This document shows, piece by piece, positions 9,321 through 19,183 of a stretch of DNA of 64,000 bases. The DNA lies in assembly GCF_003967515.1 (NCBI RefSeq), contig NZ_BIFQ01000001.1, positions 4,402,001 to 4,466,000 on the forward strand. The letters are read 5' to 3'. Positions within the stretch are counted from its first letter, which is position 1, and every line of letters begins with the position of its first letter. The position numbers and the translations under genes were made by a program. The notes below the pieces were generated by a model. That model worked only from the letters and a program-made list of their open reading frames with translations, did no database searches and had not been told where the DNA came from. This DNA is from Dictyobacter aurantiacus. GTDB taxonomy: Bacteria; Chloroflexota; Ktedonobacteria; Ktedonobacterales; Ktedonobacteraceae.

Positions 9321-10196
9321 ATGACGACCATTATCCCGGAGCGCCGGCCTGAATGGCTACGCGTACGAGCTCCCAAGGGAGAAAACTACCAACAACTCAA
9401 GCAACTGATGCGTGGTCAGTCGCTGCATACCGTCTGTGAAGAGGCACGCTGCCCCAATATCGGCGAGTGCTGGGGACACAAGACCGCCACCTTTATGATC
9501 CTGGGACGCGTCTGTACCCGCAGCTGTGGTTTTTGCGCCGTTGAGACGGGGCGTCCACTGGGCCTGGACTGGGAAGAGCCGAAGCGCGTGGCGGAGGCTG
9601 CGAAGGAGATGGGGCTGCGCCACGCTGTGGTGACCTCGGTCAATCGCGACGAGTTGAAGGATGGTGGCGCGGCGGTCTTCGCCTCAACCATTCGCTGGAT
9701 CCGTCGGCTCAATCCCGAGTGCAAAGTTGAGGTATTGACCCCTGACTTTAAAGGTTCGCCCGATGCCTTGCGTGTGGTGATGGATGCGAAACCCGATATT
9801 TACAACCACAACGTCGAGACGATTCCCCGGCTCTATAAGCGTGTGCGTCCCCAGGCTGTCTATCAGCGCTCGTTGCAGGTGCTGAAGATGGCCAAAGAGA
9901 TGTACCCCGGCACACGCACCAAGTCCGGCTTCATGCTCGGCCTGGGCGAGAGCTGGGATGAGATCCTTGAGGTGATGCGCGATATGCGTGAGTATGACGT
10001 CGATATCCTGACCATCGGTCAGTACCTGCGTCCATCGTTCCAGCATCTGCCGATTCAGCGCTACGTGCCGCTGGAGGAGTTCGCCGCGCTAAAGGCCGAG
10101 GGCAAGAAGCTGGGCTTCCGCCATGTGGAATCGGGACCCTTTGTGCGCAGCTCGTATCATGCCCATGAGCAGGCCGATGGAGCGACGCAAGAGTAA
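9321..10196 (+). CDS. lipA: Lipoyl synthase
   Basis: Radical SAM enzyme that inserts two sulfurs into the octanoyl group on E2 or GcvH. 291 residues. It has the auxiliary cluster CX4CX5C (Cys39, Cys44, Cys50) and the radical SAM CX3CX2C (Cys65, Cys69, Cys72), and ends with the conserved SSYHA region. It lies 14 bp after the E2 gene, with ribosome site GAGGAA. No lipB or lplA is seen in the window, so the octanoyl transfer step must be encoded elsewhere. Confidence 0.96.
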   Translation: MTTIIPERRPEWLRVRAPKGENYQQLKQLMRGQSLHTVCEEARCPNIGECWGHKTATFMILGRVCTRSCGFCAVETGRPLGLDWEEPKRVAEAAKEMGLRHAVVTSVNRDELKDGGAAVFASTIRWIRRLNPECKVEVLTPDFKGSPDALRVVMDAKPDIYNHNVETIPRLYKRVRPQAVYQRSLQVLKMAKEMYPGTRTKSGFMLGLGESWDEILEVMRDMREYDVDILTIGQYLRPSFQHLPIQRYVPLEEFAALKAEGKKLGFRHVESGPFVRSSYHAHEQADGATQE

Positions 10197-10220
10197 TCGA
10201 GGAGTAAGCAAGGAGCAATT

Positions 10221-11024
10221 ATGGCATCGAAAGCAAGCATAAACTCCGTTGAACTGGCTTATGAAGATCATGGCATCGGCGTACCACTGATCTTCCTGCA
10301 TGCGTTTCCGCTCAATCGGCACATGTGGGATAACCAGCTTGGCCGTTTGCTGGATGAGCAGCGCTATCGCCTGGTGGCGCCAGATTGGCGCGGCTTCGGC
10401 GAGAGCAGCCTGTATGGGAACCTCTCGACCATGGAGATGTTCGCCGATGATCTGGCTGGTCTGATGGACCATCTGGGGATGCAGCAGGCGGTGCTCTGCG
10501 GCCTCTCAATGGGTGGCTATGCCGCTTTCGCTTTCTTGCGCAAATATCCTCAGCGGGTGGGCGGTCTGGTCCTGGCCGACACCCGTCCCGGCGCGGATAC
10601 CGAGGAGGGGCGGGCCAATCGCGAGAATCTGGCCCGCACGGCTGAGCAGCAGGGAACGGATGCCATCGCCGATCTGCAGATTCCGCGCCTCCTTTCAGAG
10701 TATACGCGCACCCATCATCCCGCTGTGGAGGCACAGGTGCGCAAGATGATCGCGACTGCCAACCCGCTGGGCATCGCTGCCGCCTCGCGTGGCATGGCTC
10801 TGCGTGCCGACAGCAGCGATCTCTTGGGCACCATCAACTGTCCCACGCTGGTGTTGGCTGGTGAGCACGATGCCCTGACGCCACCCGACGTGGCGCGTGC
10901 CTATGCCCGCCAGATCAAGGGAGCCCGCTTCGCGGTCATTCCCCACTCCGGCCATCTCTCAAACCTCGAACAGCCCGAGGCATTCCAGACCGTACTGCAA
11001 GACTTCTTGCGGAGCGCCCTATAA
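10221..11024 (+). CDS. Alpha/beta hydrolase
   Basis: Cytosolic alpha/beta-fold hydrolase of 267 residues. The nucleophile elbow is GLSMGG with Ser96; LVLAGEHDALTPP carries the acid, and HSGHLSNLEQP the catalytic His. The oxyanion region HAFPLNRHMW is typical of the 3-oxoadipate enol-lactonase / haloperoxidase-like branch. It is 24 bp after lipA and probably on the same transcript. There is no pathway context for an aromatic lactonase, so the substrate is unknown. Confidence 0.85.
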   Translation: MASKASINSVELAYEDHGIGVPLIFLHAFPLNRHMWDNQLGRLLDEQRYRLVAPDWRGFGESSLYGNLSTMEMFADDLAGLMDHLGMQQAVLCGLSMGGYAAFAFLRKYPQRVGGLVLADTRPGADTEEGRANRENLARTAEQQGTDAIADLQIPRLLSEYTRTHHPAVEAQVRKMIATANPLGIAAASRGMALRADSSDLLGTINCPTLVLAGEHDALTPPDVARAYARQIKGARFAVIPHSGHLSNLEQPEAFQTVLQDFLRSAL

Positions 11025-11096
11025 GGTTCTTTCAAGCGCAGCATAGCGCGAGTTAGCCCGAGTCGGTGATCCCCTGGCTCTCATAGAGAGGGAAAC

Positions 11097-11504
11097 ATGG
11101 TACAGCAGCCATCGCTTCAGCATCCAGTGGTACTGGTGGTAGACGATAATCCTGCCATTCGCGACATGGTCTCCTGGGCCCTGGAGTTAGATGGTTATGA
11201 GCCGGCCGAGGCCGCCGAAGGTCAGGAGGCTCTAGACTGGCTGCATAACGCGGCCCGCGAAGGTCGCTATCCCTCCGTCATTTTACTGGACCTGGCCATG
11301 CCCGGTATGGATGGTCTCACCTTTTTAGCCCACCTCCAGGAATATCGTGAGCTCTATTCCTCATTGTTTCCTGGCCCATCCGTCGTCGTCATCACCGCAA
11401 ACATCGCCGCCTCCGACGTTGAGAAGCTGGGCGTAGAGCGCGTCATCATCAAGCCCTTCCACGTCCGCGACCTGCTGGATACCGTGCGCATGCTCACCTG
11501 CTAA
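11097..11504 (+). CDS. Stand-alone response regulator receiver protein
   Basis: A single CheY-like receiver domain of 135 residues without an output domain. It has the acidic pair Asp16-Asp17, the phosphoacceptor Asp65 in VILLDLAMPG and the conserved Lys in IIKPFHV. It is preceded by AGAGGG at proper distance and follows the hydrolase by 72 bp. No cognate kinase is adjacent; the nearest kinases are in the phytochrome cluster 4 kb away. Confidence 0.88.
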   Translation: MVQQPSLQHPVVLVVDDNPAIRDMVSWALELDGYEPAEAAEGQEALDWLHNAAREGRYPSVILLDLAMPGMDGLTFLAHLQEYRELYSSLFPGPSVVVITANIAASDVEKLGVERVIIKPFHVRDLLDTVRMLTC

Positions 11505-11602
11505 CCCCTTTTCCCGGTGTCCTCTTTGGTGGGACGTGAACGCCCGGGTACGGGTCGCTTCGCGACAAGCCGGGGCAAGCCCGGCACCTACGACGAGGAT
11601 TC

Positions 11603-11672
11603 ATATAAAGATGGTGGCGTGTGGTTGCGCGGCGGACACCCGCCGCGCAACCACACGCCACCATCTTTATAT
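11603..11672. repeat. Long perfect hairpin P2
   Basis: Perfect 33-bp arms (11603-11635, 11640-11672) around a 4-base loop. The core is GC-rich and the outer ends are AT-rich. It lies between the receiver gene and the DUF1800 gene and may act as a terminator, although no T-tract follows. A GCGGCCGCG motif follows after 4 bases. Confidence 0.9.
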
Positions 11673-11676
11673 ATGT

Positions 11677-11710
11677 GCGGCCGCGTATGCGGACGCCCAT
11701 GCGCGGGCAC
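11677..11710 (+). repeat. GCGGCCGCG-type motif next to hairpin P2
   Basis: Begins GCGGCCGCG and continues with GCGGACGC. It is a member of a dispersed motif seen also at 15031, 24221, 29446, 29613 and 40301, nearly always beside a long hairpin. Confidence 0.7.
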
Positions 11711-11886
11711 TCAGTTCCCTATAAAAAAAGAGCAAATCATTAGTTTCTCTTGAGACTTCCTTGAACTCTTCCTGGTACAATTTCCGCAGATAGAAAAAAA
11801 CATACAGTTCTATGTATTTTTATGATAGACGCACCATCACCTATCCATAGTGAATCGCATATAAACGCATAGAGGAGGCGTTGAAC

Positions 11887-13509
11887 ATGGATATACACGA
11901 ACAGCCCACCCAACCATGGAAAGGGGCTGATCCCGGCCAGGGCGAGAACTTTCCCGTTTCTCAACCAGCATTCACAGCCTCTGTACCAGGAAACGGAGTG
12001 GCTACACCCGCGCCGAAGCGCCTGTCGCGCCGAGCACTCTTTTCAGGACTGGCCGGCGCGGGCGTCGCCGTAGCCATTGGCGGCGTCGCCCTGGCTGAAT
12101 GGCAGCACACGCAACAGAATGGCGGCTCACCATTCGAGGCTGACCCTGGCACAAATGCGCAGATCGGTCACCTGTTGCGCCGCGCCGGATTTGGCGTCAC
12201 CCTGAACGATCTGGCCACCTATACCCCGCTGGGATTTCAGGGCGCGGTGGATCGCCTGTTGAACTATCAGCAGGTCTCCGATCAGCCACTGGAGCAGCAG
12301 TTGACGGCGGCGAATCTGAACCTGGCGAAGCCGCAGAGTCAGCAGCAATGGTGGCTGCTACGCATGGCTGGCACCCAGCGACCGCTGCTGGAAAAGATGA
12401 CCCTCTTCTGGCATGGCGTCTTGACCAGTAGCTTTCAAAAGGTTGGCGGTAAAGATGCCTATATACGTATGATCGTGCAGAATAAGTTTTTGCGCGACCA
12501 CGCCTTCGATACCTTCGACAATCTGCTGCTGGGCATTACCAGCGATCCCGCCATGCTGTTCTATCTGGACCTGACCAAGAGCCGCAAGAATGCGCCCAAT
12601 GAAAATTTCGCGCGCGAATTGATGGAATTGTTTACGCTCGGTCTGGGTCACTATACGCAGCAGGATGTGTTTGAGGGAGCGGCCGCCCTGACCGGCTGGC
12701 ATATACACCCGGGCACCCAGACGGCACGCTACAATCCGGCCGACCATACCACGCGAGAGCTGGTCTTCCTGGGACAAAAAGGGAACCTCGACTATAAGGA
12801 TGTCATCAGGATCCTCGCCAATCACCCGGCGACCCCCTGGTTCATCTGCCGCAAGCTCTTTACCTTTTTCGCCTACGAAAATCCGAGCAACGATGATCTG
12901 CAGCCCCTGGTGGATGCCTACGTCAAGAGCAACCACAGCATGCAGGCGGTCATGAAGACGCTGCTGCTCTCGCCACAGTTTAGCTCGCCCAAAGCGTATC
13001 GCGCGCGTATGAAATCGCCGACCGAGTTTCTGGTTGGCTCGTACCGGGCACTGGATGCGAAGACCAGTGGCGTGGAGCTACCTCCCCTGCTTACCCAGCT
13101 AGGGCAGACCCTGCTCGCGCCACCCAACGTCGCGGGCTGGCCGGGCGATAAAGTCAGCTCCCTCTGGCTCAATGGCGGCACCTGGATGTCACGCCTCAAC
13201 TACATCAACACGCTGATCGGCGGTGGACGTTATCGCGGCAGCGTCTACAAGCCGCTGGATTTCCAGTCTATTGTCGATACCCACCACATCGATACGCCTG
13301 AGAAATTCGTGGACCACTTTTCCGCTTTCTTGCTGGATGGCACGCTGGATAATGAACGCAAGGGGCAATTGGTGGACTACTTCAATACTCCTGATCCGCG
13401 CTCGCGCAAAGGACACATTACGCTGAGTGGCGGAAAAAGCTATCCGGTCAGTAAGGTACGGGGAACACTGTATCTGCTGCTGGCATCTCCGGAATATCAG
13501 CTCAATTAG
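11887..13509 (+). CDS. DUF1800 family protein, Tat-exported
   Basis: Predicted secreted or membrane-anchored protein of about 540 residues. A Tat-type signal is seen near residues 40-65 (LSRRALF followed by a Gly/Ala-rich hydrophobic stretch). The DUF1800 features follow: HLLRRAGFG, a long helical region, PNENFARELMELFTLG and a C-terminal block with LAPPNVAGWPGG-like sequence (here PPNVAGWPGDK). ATG 11887 sits 8 bases after AGGAGG; the TTG at 11881 is too close. It is paired with the DUF1501 gene 84 bp downstream, as is usual. The biochemical role of the pair is unknown. Confidence 0.88.
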   Translation: MDIHEQPTQPWKGADPGQGENFPVSQPAFTASVPGNGVATPAPKRLSRRALFSGLAGAGVAVAIGGVALAEWQHTQQNGGSPFEADPGTNAQIGHLLRRAGFGVTLNDLATYTPLGFQGAVDRLLNYQQVSDQPLEQQLTAANLNLAKPQSQQQWWLLRMAGTQRPLLEKMTLFWHGVLTSSFQKVGGKDAYIRMIVQNKFLRDHAFDTFDNLLLGITSDPAMLFYLDLTKSRKNAPNENFARELMELFTLGLGHYTQQDVFEGAAALTGWHIHPGTQTARYNPADHTTRELVFLGQKGNLDYKDVIRILANHPATPWFICRKLFTFFAYENPSNDDLQPLVDAYVKSNHSMQAVMKTLLLSPQFSSPKAYRARMKSPTEFLVGSYRALDAKTSGVELPPLLTQLGQTLLAPPNVAGWPGDKVSSLWLNGGTWMSRLNYINTLIGGGRYRGSVYKPLDFQSIVDTHHIDTPEKFVDHFSAFLLDGTLDNERKGQLVDYFNTPDPRSRKGHITLSGGKSYPVSKVRGTLYLLLASPEYQLN

Positions 13510-13593
13510 GATGCGTAAATAGATATACATGCAGGAACACAATCTGACGGCAGGCCTGAAACTTGCCTGCCAGGGTCAGGAGGGAAAAAGGAT

Positions 13594-14856
13594 ATGAAAC
13601 TTTCGCGTCGCGCACTGATCAAGGATGGCATGCTGGTGGTCTCGGCTGGTATGGTTATGCCTGCAATCTTTAGCCGTGGTGTTGCCTCGGCCAAAGCGCT
13701 TCAGATGGATGGTGCTCGCACCGCCATGGCGGGCAACGACCACACGTTGATCGTGGTCCAGATGGCGGGTGGCAACGATGGCCTGAATACCGTTGTCCCC
13801 TATACCGACGCCACATACCATAAGATGCGCCCCACATTGGGGCTGGCTGAAGACAAGGTGTTGCACCTGGACGATCGCCTGGGGCTGCATCCCAACCTGG
13901 CGCCGCTCAAAAGTCTGTGGGATCAGGGTCATCTCGCCATCGTCGAGGGCGTTGGCTATCCCAATCAGAGTCTCTCGCACTTCCAGGCGATGGATATCTG
14001 GCAGACGCTGGACCTGAATGGTACCGGCAGCGAGGGCTGGCTGGGAAAACTGGTGGCCGGCCTGGTGGATAAAGATGGACATCCCTTCCAGGCGATGGAT
14101 ATTGGGACCCAGACGGCGCAGGCGCTCTCCTCAATCACCACGCCGGTCCCGACGCTGACCAGTCCACAGGCCTATCGCCTTAACGCGGATCCTACCGAAC
14201 CCGATGGGGGCAACGCACGTCTGCAGGCGTTGCTCAAGCTCTATAATACCTATCCTCGCTCATCGCCATACGCCGCGCTCTTAGATACGACCGCGCTCAA
14301 CGCGCACGAAGGGGGACGCCAGCTGCTGCAGGCTCAGGGCGCCTATCACCCGGCCGTCACCTATCCCCAGGGTCCCTTCGCCGCCGGCCTGAAGACGCTG
14401 GCCGAAACTATCGTGCAGGGACTTGGGCTGCGCGTGGGCTATGTGACGCTGGGCGGATTCGATACCCACGCCAACCAGGTCACTACCCATGAGACCCTGT
14501 TAAAGACCCTGGCCGAAGGGTTGTCCGCGTTCTATACCGACCTGGATAAGCATGGCAAAGCCGATAACGTCGTGGTCATGACCTGGTCAGAGTTCGGGCG
14601 GCGCGTTGAAGAAAATGGTAGCCAGGGGACCGATCATGGTACGGCTGCACCCCTTTTCGTGCTGGGCAAGTCGATTCACCAGGGCATCTACGGCGAGCCG
14701 CCCGACCTCAAAAACCTGGACCAGGTAGGCAACCTGAAATATACTGTAGATTTTCGTTCCGTCTACGCAACCGTGCTGGATCGCTGGATGGGCGCCTCCT
14801 CCAAAGATGTCCTGGGAGGCTCCTTTGGCTCCCAAAACTTTTTACCCCAGCTCTAA
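13594..14856 (+). CDS. DUF1501 family protein, Tat-exported
   Basis: 420 residues with an N-terminal Tat-like signal (LSRRALIKDGMLVVSAGMV). The body is sulfatase-like: it has VVQMAGGNDGLNTVVPY near the N-terminus and the C-terminal TWSEFGRRVEENGSQGTDHG block typical of DUF1501. The ribosome site AGGAGGGAAAAAGG precedes the start. It forms an exported two-gene unit with the DUF1800 gene. The residues resemble the alkaline-phosphatase superfamily metal-binding face, but no substrate is known. Confidence 0.9.
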   Translation: MKLSRRALIKDGMLVVSAGMVMPAIFSRGVASAKALQMDGARTAMAGNDHTLIVVQMAGGNDGLNTVVPYTDATYHKMRPTLGLAEDKVLHLDDRLGLHPNLAPLKSLWDQGHLAIVEGVGYPNQSLSHFQAMDIWQTLDLNGTGSEGWLGKLVAGLVDKDGHPFQAMDIGTQTAQALSSITTPVPTLTSPQAYRLNADPTEPDGGNARLQALLKLYNTYPRSSPYAALLDTTALNAHEGGRQLLQAQGAYHPAVTYPQGPFAAGLKTLAETIVQGLGLRVGYVTLGGFDTHANQVTTHETLLKTLAEGLSAFYTDLDKHGKADNVVVMTWSEFGRRVEENGSQGTDHGTAAPLFVLGKSIHQGIYGEPPDLKNLDQVGNLKYTVDFRSVYATVLDRWMGASSKDVLGGSFGSQNFLPQL

Positions 14857-14886
14857 CTCTCTTTCTTCCACACCAGCTATTGAATA

Positions 14887-14944
14887 GTGGTGGTTTCTCT
14901 GTGGCGGAGGCGCTACGGCGCCTCCGCCACAGAGAAACCACCAC
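14887..14944. repeat. Long perfect hairpin P3
   Basis: 27-bp perfect arms (14887-14913 and 14918-14944) with loop TACG. The apical part is GAGGCGC-tacg-GCGCCTC, as in P1, but the outer arms differ. It lies downstream of the DUF1501 stop and could terminate that operon. Confidence 0.9.
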
Positions 14945-15030
14945 CACTATGCATGCGCTTTGTGCCTTTTTTTCCTATAAACATATCCGTTGCACCGCTT
15001 CTGTAATCCCCATAGAACTCACAAACCAGG

Positions 15031-15056
15031 GCGGCCGCGCAGCGGACGCGCGTGCG
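15031..15056 (+). repeat. GCGGCCGCG-type motif after hairpin P3
   Basis: GCGGCCGCG, then AGCGGACGCGCGTGC. Eighty-six bases separate it from P3. The remaining intergenic stretch up to 15281 shows nothing else I can name. Confidence 0.75.
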
Positions 15057-15281
15057 GCGGCTATCGCGGCCCAATAGGGAGGGGAGGAATGCACATCCTT
15101 ATATGGCTTGTCCCCGGTGAGCTTCGCGGCAAAATCTACTTGAGATTTCTGTAGAATTGTGATAAATAGAAGGGATGGATCGTAAGTGTATCTTCCTGCC
15201 ACTTTTTTCCTTTGGCGCATCTGGCCTTTCTTGAGAGGCAGCAATAATTATTTTTAGAGAAAATGTAAAAGGTAAAGATGG

Positions 15282-17600
15282 ATGAGTATGAGCAAGTTTA
15301 GCAAGGAATATGTGACACAGACCAATGCGTCAAATGAAGTTGTAGATCTTACCAATTGTGACCGTGAGCCAATTCATATTCCAGGATCTATCCAACCTCA
15401 TGGCCTCCTGATGGTTCTGAGTGTGCCCGCACTGAATATTATCCAGATCAGCAACAACGCTGATGCGTTGCTGGGTATCGCGTCGGTGAGCCTGCTGGAG
15501 CAGCCTATCGCTCAGCTTCTCCCATCTGACCAGGTGGAACAGCTCACAGCCAGCCTGCTGTTAGATGAGATTGAGGCGGTAAACCCGCTGGCGCTGAGGA
15601 TACAGAATAGTGAAGGCCAGGAGCAGCGCTTCGATGGAGTCGTGCATCATGTCGATGGCCATGAAAAAGAACTGCTGCTGCTCGAACTGGAGCCCGCTCC
15701 TGAAGAAAAACGCGCCTATGTTCCGAATTTCTATCAGATCATGCGCACATCGGCCTCAGTTTTGCAGCGGGCCGCCAACCTTCTGGATATGTGCCAGGCC
15801 TCGGCCGAGGCTGTACGTAGATTGACCGGCTTTGATCGCGTGATGATCTATCGCTTTCACGAAGACTGGCATGGTGAAGTCATCGCGGAAGCGCGCAATG
15901 AAGATCTGGAATCATATCTGGGCCTGCATTACCCGGCTTCCGATATTCCCGCCCAGGCGCGTGAACTGTATCGCCACAATTGGCTGCGCCTGATCGCCGA
16001 CGTCTCGTATCAACCAGCGCCGCTGATCCCGGTGGAGAATCCGGTTACCAGAGGACCCATCAATCTGGGCTCTTCGGTGTTGCGCAGCGTCTCGCCGATG
16101 CATATCATGTACCTGAAGAATATGGGCGTGGCCGCCTCTATGTCTATCTCGATCAAGAAAAATGATCAGCTGTGGGGATTAATCTCGTGTCACCACAACT
16201 CGCCCCGTTTCGTGCCCTACACGGTGCGCGCGGCCTGCGAGTTCCTTGGTCAATCGCTCTCGCTGCAGATCGCTGCCCGTGAAGATATTGATGATTATGC
16301 CTATGAAATGCATGTAAAGAACATCCAGGCTTCGTTGTTGGAGCATATACGTGGCGATCAGAGTCCTTTTGAGCAGCTATTGCAGCATCCCGAAGAATTG
16401 CTCAGCCTGACGAATGCGCAGGGTGCCGCAGTCTGTTTTAACGATCGCTATATGCCCATTGGTCAGGCGCCAGGCGCCGCCGATGGCATGCGTATCGTTG
16501 ACTGGCTCAAAGAGCATGTGCACAACGATGTCTTTGTGACCAATACATTCTCCGAGCACTGGAAGGATGCGGAACAATTGCAGGGCATGGTGAGTGGCCT
16601 CCTGGCCATCTCGATTTCACCTTTGCAGGGCAGCTATGTGCTCTGGTTCCGGTCAGAAGTTGTGCAGCAGGTAATCTGGGGTGGTGATCCACACAAACCG
16701 GTCCAGGTGCAGCCGGACGGCAGTGCCATTTTGTATCCGCGTACCTCCTTCGCCGCCTGGAGTGAAACGGTTCACTTTCAATCCCAGGCCTGGAAAGCCT
16801 GTGAGGTCGATGCGGCGCGCGGCTTCAGAAGCGCCCTGGTGGATCGAGCATTGCACGATCTATTGGTGCAACGCTCCGAGGAACTGGCCGGACTCAATAA
16901 GCAACTGGCGGAGAGCAATCAAGAGCTCGACTCTTTTGCCTACATCGTTTCGCATGACCTGAAAGAGCCCCTGCGTGGCATCAATAATTATGTGAACATT
17001 CTAAAAACAGATTTTGCCGATACCTTGAATGAAGAAGGGTTGAGTCGCCTGGATACCCTGCAGCGTCTCTCGCATCGGCTCGATTCCCTGATCGAATCCC
17101 TGCTGCACTATTCGCGTGTGGGACGCGTTGACCTGGCCTTTGCCGAGACCAATCTCAACGAGATGCTTGATGCCACCCTTGAGCTGCTGCGGGCCAGAAT
17201 TGAAGAGCAGGGTGTTGAGATTCGCGTTCCGCGCCCCCTACCGACTATCTGGTGCGATCGTGTGCGCGTCGGTGAAATTTTTACCAATTTAATCACCAAC
17301 GCTATGAAGTATAATGATAAGGCAGAGAAATGGGTCGAAATAGGGTATCAGCAGCCCGAGGATCCGCAGCAAGCGTTGATCTTTTACGTACGTGACAATG
17401 GCATCGGCATTCGGGATAAGTACTTTGATTCGATCTTCAACATTTTTAAACGGTTGCATGGTCGGGATAAATTTGGCGGCGGAACGGGCGCGGGCTTGAC
17501 AATCGTTAAACGTATCGTAGAGCGCCATGGAGGTGAAATCTGGCTGGAATCTACGTTTGGAGAAGGTACGACGTTCTATTTTACCTTGCAGGAAGGCTAG
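15282..17600 (+). CDS. bphP: Bacteriophytochrome histidine kinase
   Basis: Red/far-red photosensor kinase of 772 residues. An N-terminal PAS domain starts NCDREPIHIPGSIQPHG; Cys26 is at the position that binds biliverdin. The GAF domain holds FDRVMIYRFHEDWHGEV and the PASDIP motif near the chromophore. The PHY domain includes the PRFVPY region after it, and the C-terminal kinase has His558 in VSHDLKEPLRG plus an HATPase domain (DNGIGI, GTGAGLTI). A receiver gene follows after 6 bp and a receiver-kinase overlaps that, indicating one operon. No heme oxygenase for biliverdin supply is visible in the window. Confidence 0.93.
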   Translation: MSMSKFSKEYVTQTNASNEVVDLTNCDREPIHIPGSIQPHGLLMVLSVPALNIIQISNNADALLGIASVSLLEQPIAQLLPSDQVEQLTASLLLDEIEAVNPLALRIQNSEGQEQRFDGVVHHVDGHEKELLLLELEPAPEEKRAYVPNFYQIMRTSASVLQRAANLLDMCQASAEAVRRLTGFDRVMIYRFHEDWHGEVIAEARNEDLESYLGLHYPASDIPAQARELYRHNWLRLIADVSYQPAPLIPVENPVTRGPINLGSSVLRSVSPMHIMYLKNMGVAASMSISIKKNDQLWGLISCHHNSPRFVPYTVRAACEFLGQSLSLQIAAREDIDDYAYEMHVKNIQASLLEHIRGDQSPFEQLLQHPEELLSLTNAQGAAVCFNDRYMPIGQAPGAADGMRIVDWLKEHVHNDVFVTNTFSEHWKDAEQLQGMVSGLLAISISPLQGSYVLWFRSEVVQQVIWGGDPHKPVQVQPDGSAILYPRTSFAAWSETVHFQSQAWKACEVDAARGFRSALVDRALHDLLVQRSEELAGLNKQLAESNQELDSFAYIVSHDLKEPLRGINNYVNILKTDFADTLNEEGLSRLDTLQRLSHRLDSLIESLLHYSRVGRVDLAFAETNLNEMLDATLELLRARIEEQGVEIRVPRPLPTIWCDRVRVGEIFTNLITNAMKYNDKAEKWVEIGYQQPEDPQQALIFYVRDNGIGIRDKYFDSIFNIFKRLHGRDKFGGGTGAGLTIVKRIVERHGGEIWLESTFGEGTTFYFTLQEG

Positions 17601-17606
17601 CAGCGC

Positions 17607-18062
17607 ATGATTGATCATTCCGATTATCCACTACTGATTGTAGAGGATAATGACGAAGACTTTGAAGTAATCCAGTGGGCGTTAAAAAAGTTATCGATCA
17701 CCACCCCCATCTACCGTTGTGATGATGGGGATGACGCTCTGGACTTCCTTCACCATACCGGAAAATATACCCAGAAAGAAACTTCACCCCGCCCCGCGCT
17801 CATTTTGCTCGATCTGAATCTGACCCTCATGAACGGGCAGGAAGTGCTCACGCGCATCAAGCACGATGATGCGCTGAAAATGATCCCTGTTATTATCTGG
17901 ACGACATCGGCCGATCCCAGAGATATCGATATTTGTTTTAAGCAGGGTGCCAACAGCTATATTCTCAAGCCGATGACTTTTGAAAAACTATTAGAGGCTG
18001 TAGATTTGCTCAACCAGTACTGGTTTGGAGTGGTGAAGCTTCCTGAGATAACAGAGATGTGA
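17607..18062 (+). CDS. Response regulator (Rcp1-like, partner of the phytochrome)
   Basis: Single receiver domain, 151 residues, with Asp14-type acidic pocket (VEDNDED) and phosphoacceptor Asp69 in LILLDLNL; SYILKPM carries the conserved Lys. The long insert between the acidic pocket and Asp69 is typical of Rcp1-type regulators that pair with phytochromes. It lies 6 bp after the phytochrome gene and overlaps the next gene by GTGA, so all three should be expressed together. Confidence 0.9.
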   Translation: MIDHSDYPLLIVEDNDEDFEVIQWALKKLSITTPIYRCDDGDDALDFLHHTGKYTQKETSPRPALILLDLNLTLMNGQEVLTRIKHDDALKMIPVIIWTTSADPRDIDICFKQGANSYILKPMTFEKLLEAVDLLNQYWFGVVKLPEITEM

Positions 18063-19183
18063 GTATGGCGGAGAAGAACCCTACAATTTGTATTATTGAT
18101 GATAATCCAGACGATCGGGATACTTTTCGGCGCTATCTTTTGCAAGATCCCCTCTATCGCTATCAATGCTACGAGGCGGAAACCGGTGAGGATGGGCTGC
18201 TCCTGTGCAGGCAAATTCAGCCTGACTGTATTCTGCTCGACTATAAATTGCCTGATATTGACGGGTTGGAATTTTTAGCGGAACTGGTGGACTCCTCTGG
18301 TTCCGTCCCCTTTGCGGTCATTATACTGGCTGGCCTGGGCGATGAGGGGATCGCCCTGCAGGCGATGAAGAGTGGAGCCCAGGACTACCTGGTGAAGGAT
18401 GAGATGACGCCGGGCAACCTGTTTCGCGCCATTCACCACGCGATCGAGCGCACAACGATGAGACGTGCCCTGGAGAAGCATCAGCAGGATCTGGAGCAGA
18501 AAAATCAGGAGATCCAGGCCTTCGCCTATGCGCTGGCTCACGATCTGCGCGCCCCATTGCGGGCTATTACCGGCTTCTCGCAGATCGTTGAGCAGGATTA
18601 CCACGATGTACTCGACGATAGCGGACGCCATTATGTCGAAAATATTGTGCATGCCTGCTCGCAGATGGATCGCTTGATCGATGATCTCTTAAACTATACG
18701 CGCATCGAGCATCGGGCGCTCCGTTACAAGCCTGTGGCCCTGGACTATCTGCTGCGGCAGATCGTGAAAAGTATGGAGACGCGCCTCCAGAAGACTGGAG
18801 CGACCGTTACCCTGGCGGAGGATCTCCCCACTATTTATGGCGATAGTACCCTGATCAACCAGATCTTCGTCAATTTGCTGGATAATGCCCTGGTGTATCA
18901 TAAGCCGGACGAGGTGGCACAGGTCACTGTTAGCTGGTGGGAGGATGGCGAATTTGTTGTTATCAGGCTGGCCGATACCGGTATCGGTATCGCGCCTAAG
19001 TTTTACGAGAAAATCTTTAATATCTTTCAACGCTTACATAGTGAAGAGATCTATCCAGGTACTGGTATCGGCCTGGCCATCGTGAAAAAGGCGGTCGATC
19101 TGTCAGGTGGGCTTGTATGGGTTGAATCCACTCTGGGTGTAGGGAGTAATTTTTTTGTAAAGCTGCCTAAATACATAGTATAA
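18059..19183 (+). CDS. Receiver - histidine kinase hybrid
   Basis: 374 residues: receiver domain with Asp61 in ILLDYKLPD, then a coiled linker, HisKA with His161 in LAHDLRAPLRAI and an HATPase domain (LADTGIGIAPKFYEKIF, GTGIGLAIVKKA). The C-terminal kinase resembles the phytochrome's kinase domain. Start GTG 18059 overlaps the preceding stop; ATG 18065 is equally possible. Placement suggests a phosphorelay in which the phytochrome or its receiver acts on this protein; direction of phosphate flow is inference. Confidence 0.9.
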   Translation: MSMAEKNPTICIIDDNPDDRDTFRRYLLQDPLYRYQCYEAETGEDGLLLCRQIQPDCILLDYKLPDIDGLEFLAELVDSSGSVPFAVIILAGLGDEGIALQAMKSGAQDYLVKDEMTPGNLFRAIHHAIERTTMRRALEKHQQDLEQKNQEIQAFAYALAHDLRAPLRAITGFSQIVEQDYHDVLDDSGRHYVENIVHACSQMDRLIDDLLNYTRIEHRALRYKPVALDYLLRQIVKSMETRLQKTGATVTLAEDLPTIYGDSTLINQIFVNLLDNALVYHKPDEVAQVTVSWWEDGEFVVIRLADTGIGIAPKFYEKIFNIFQRLHSEEIYPGTGIGLAIVKKAVDLSGGLVWVESTLGVGSNFFVKLPKYIV

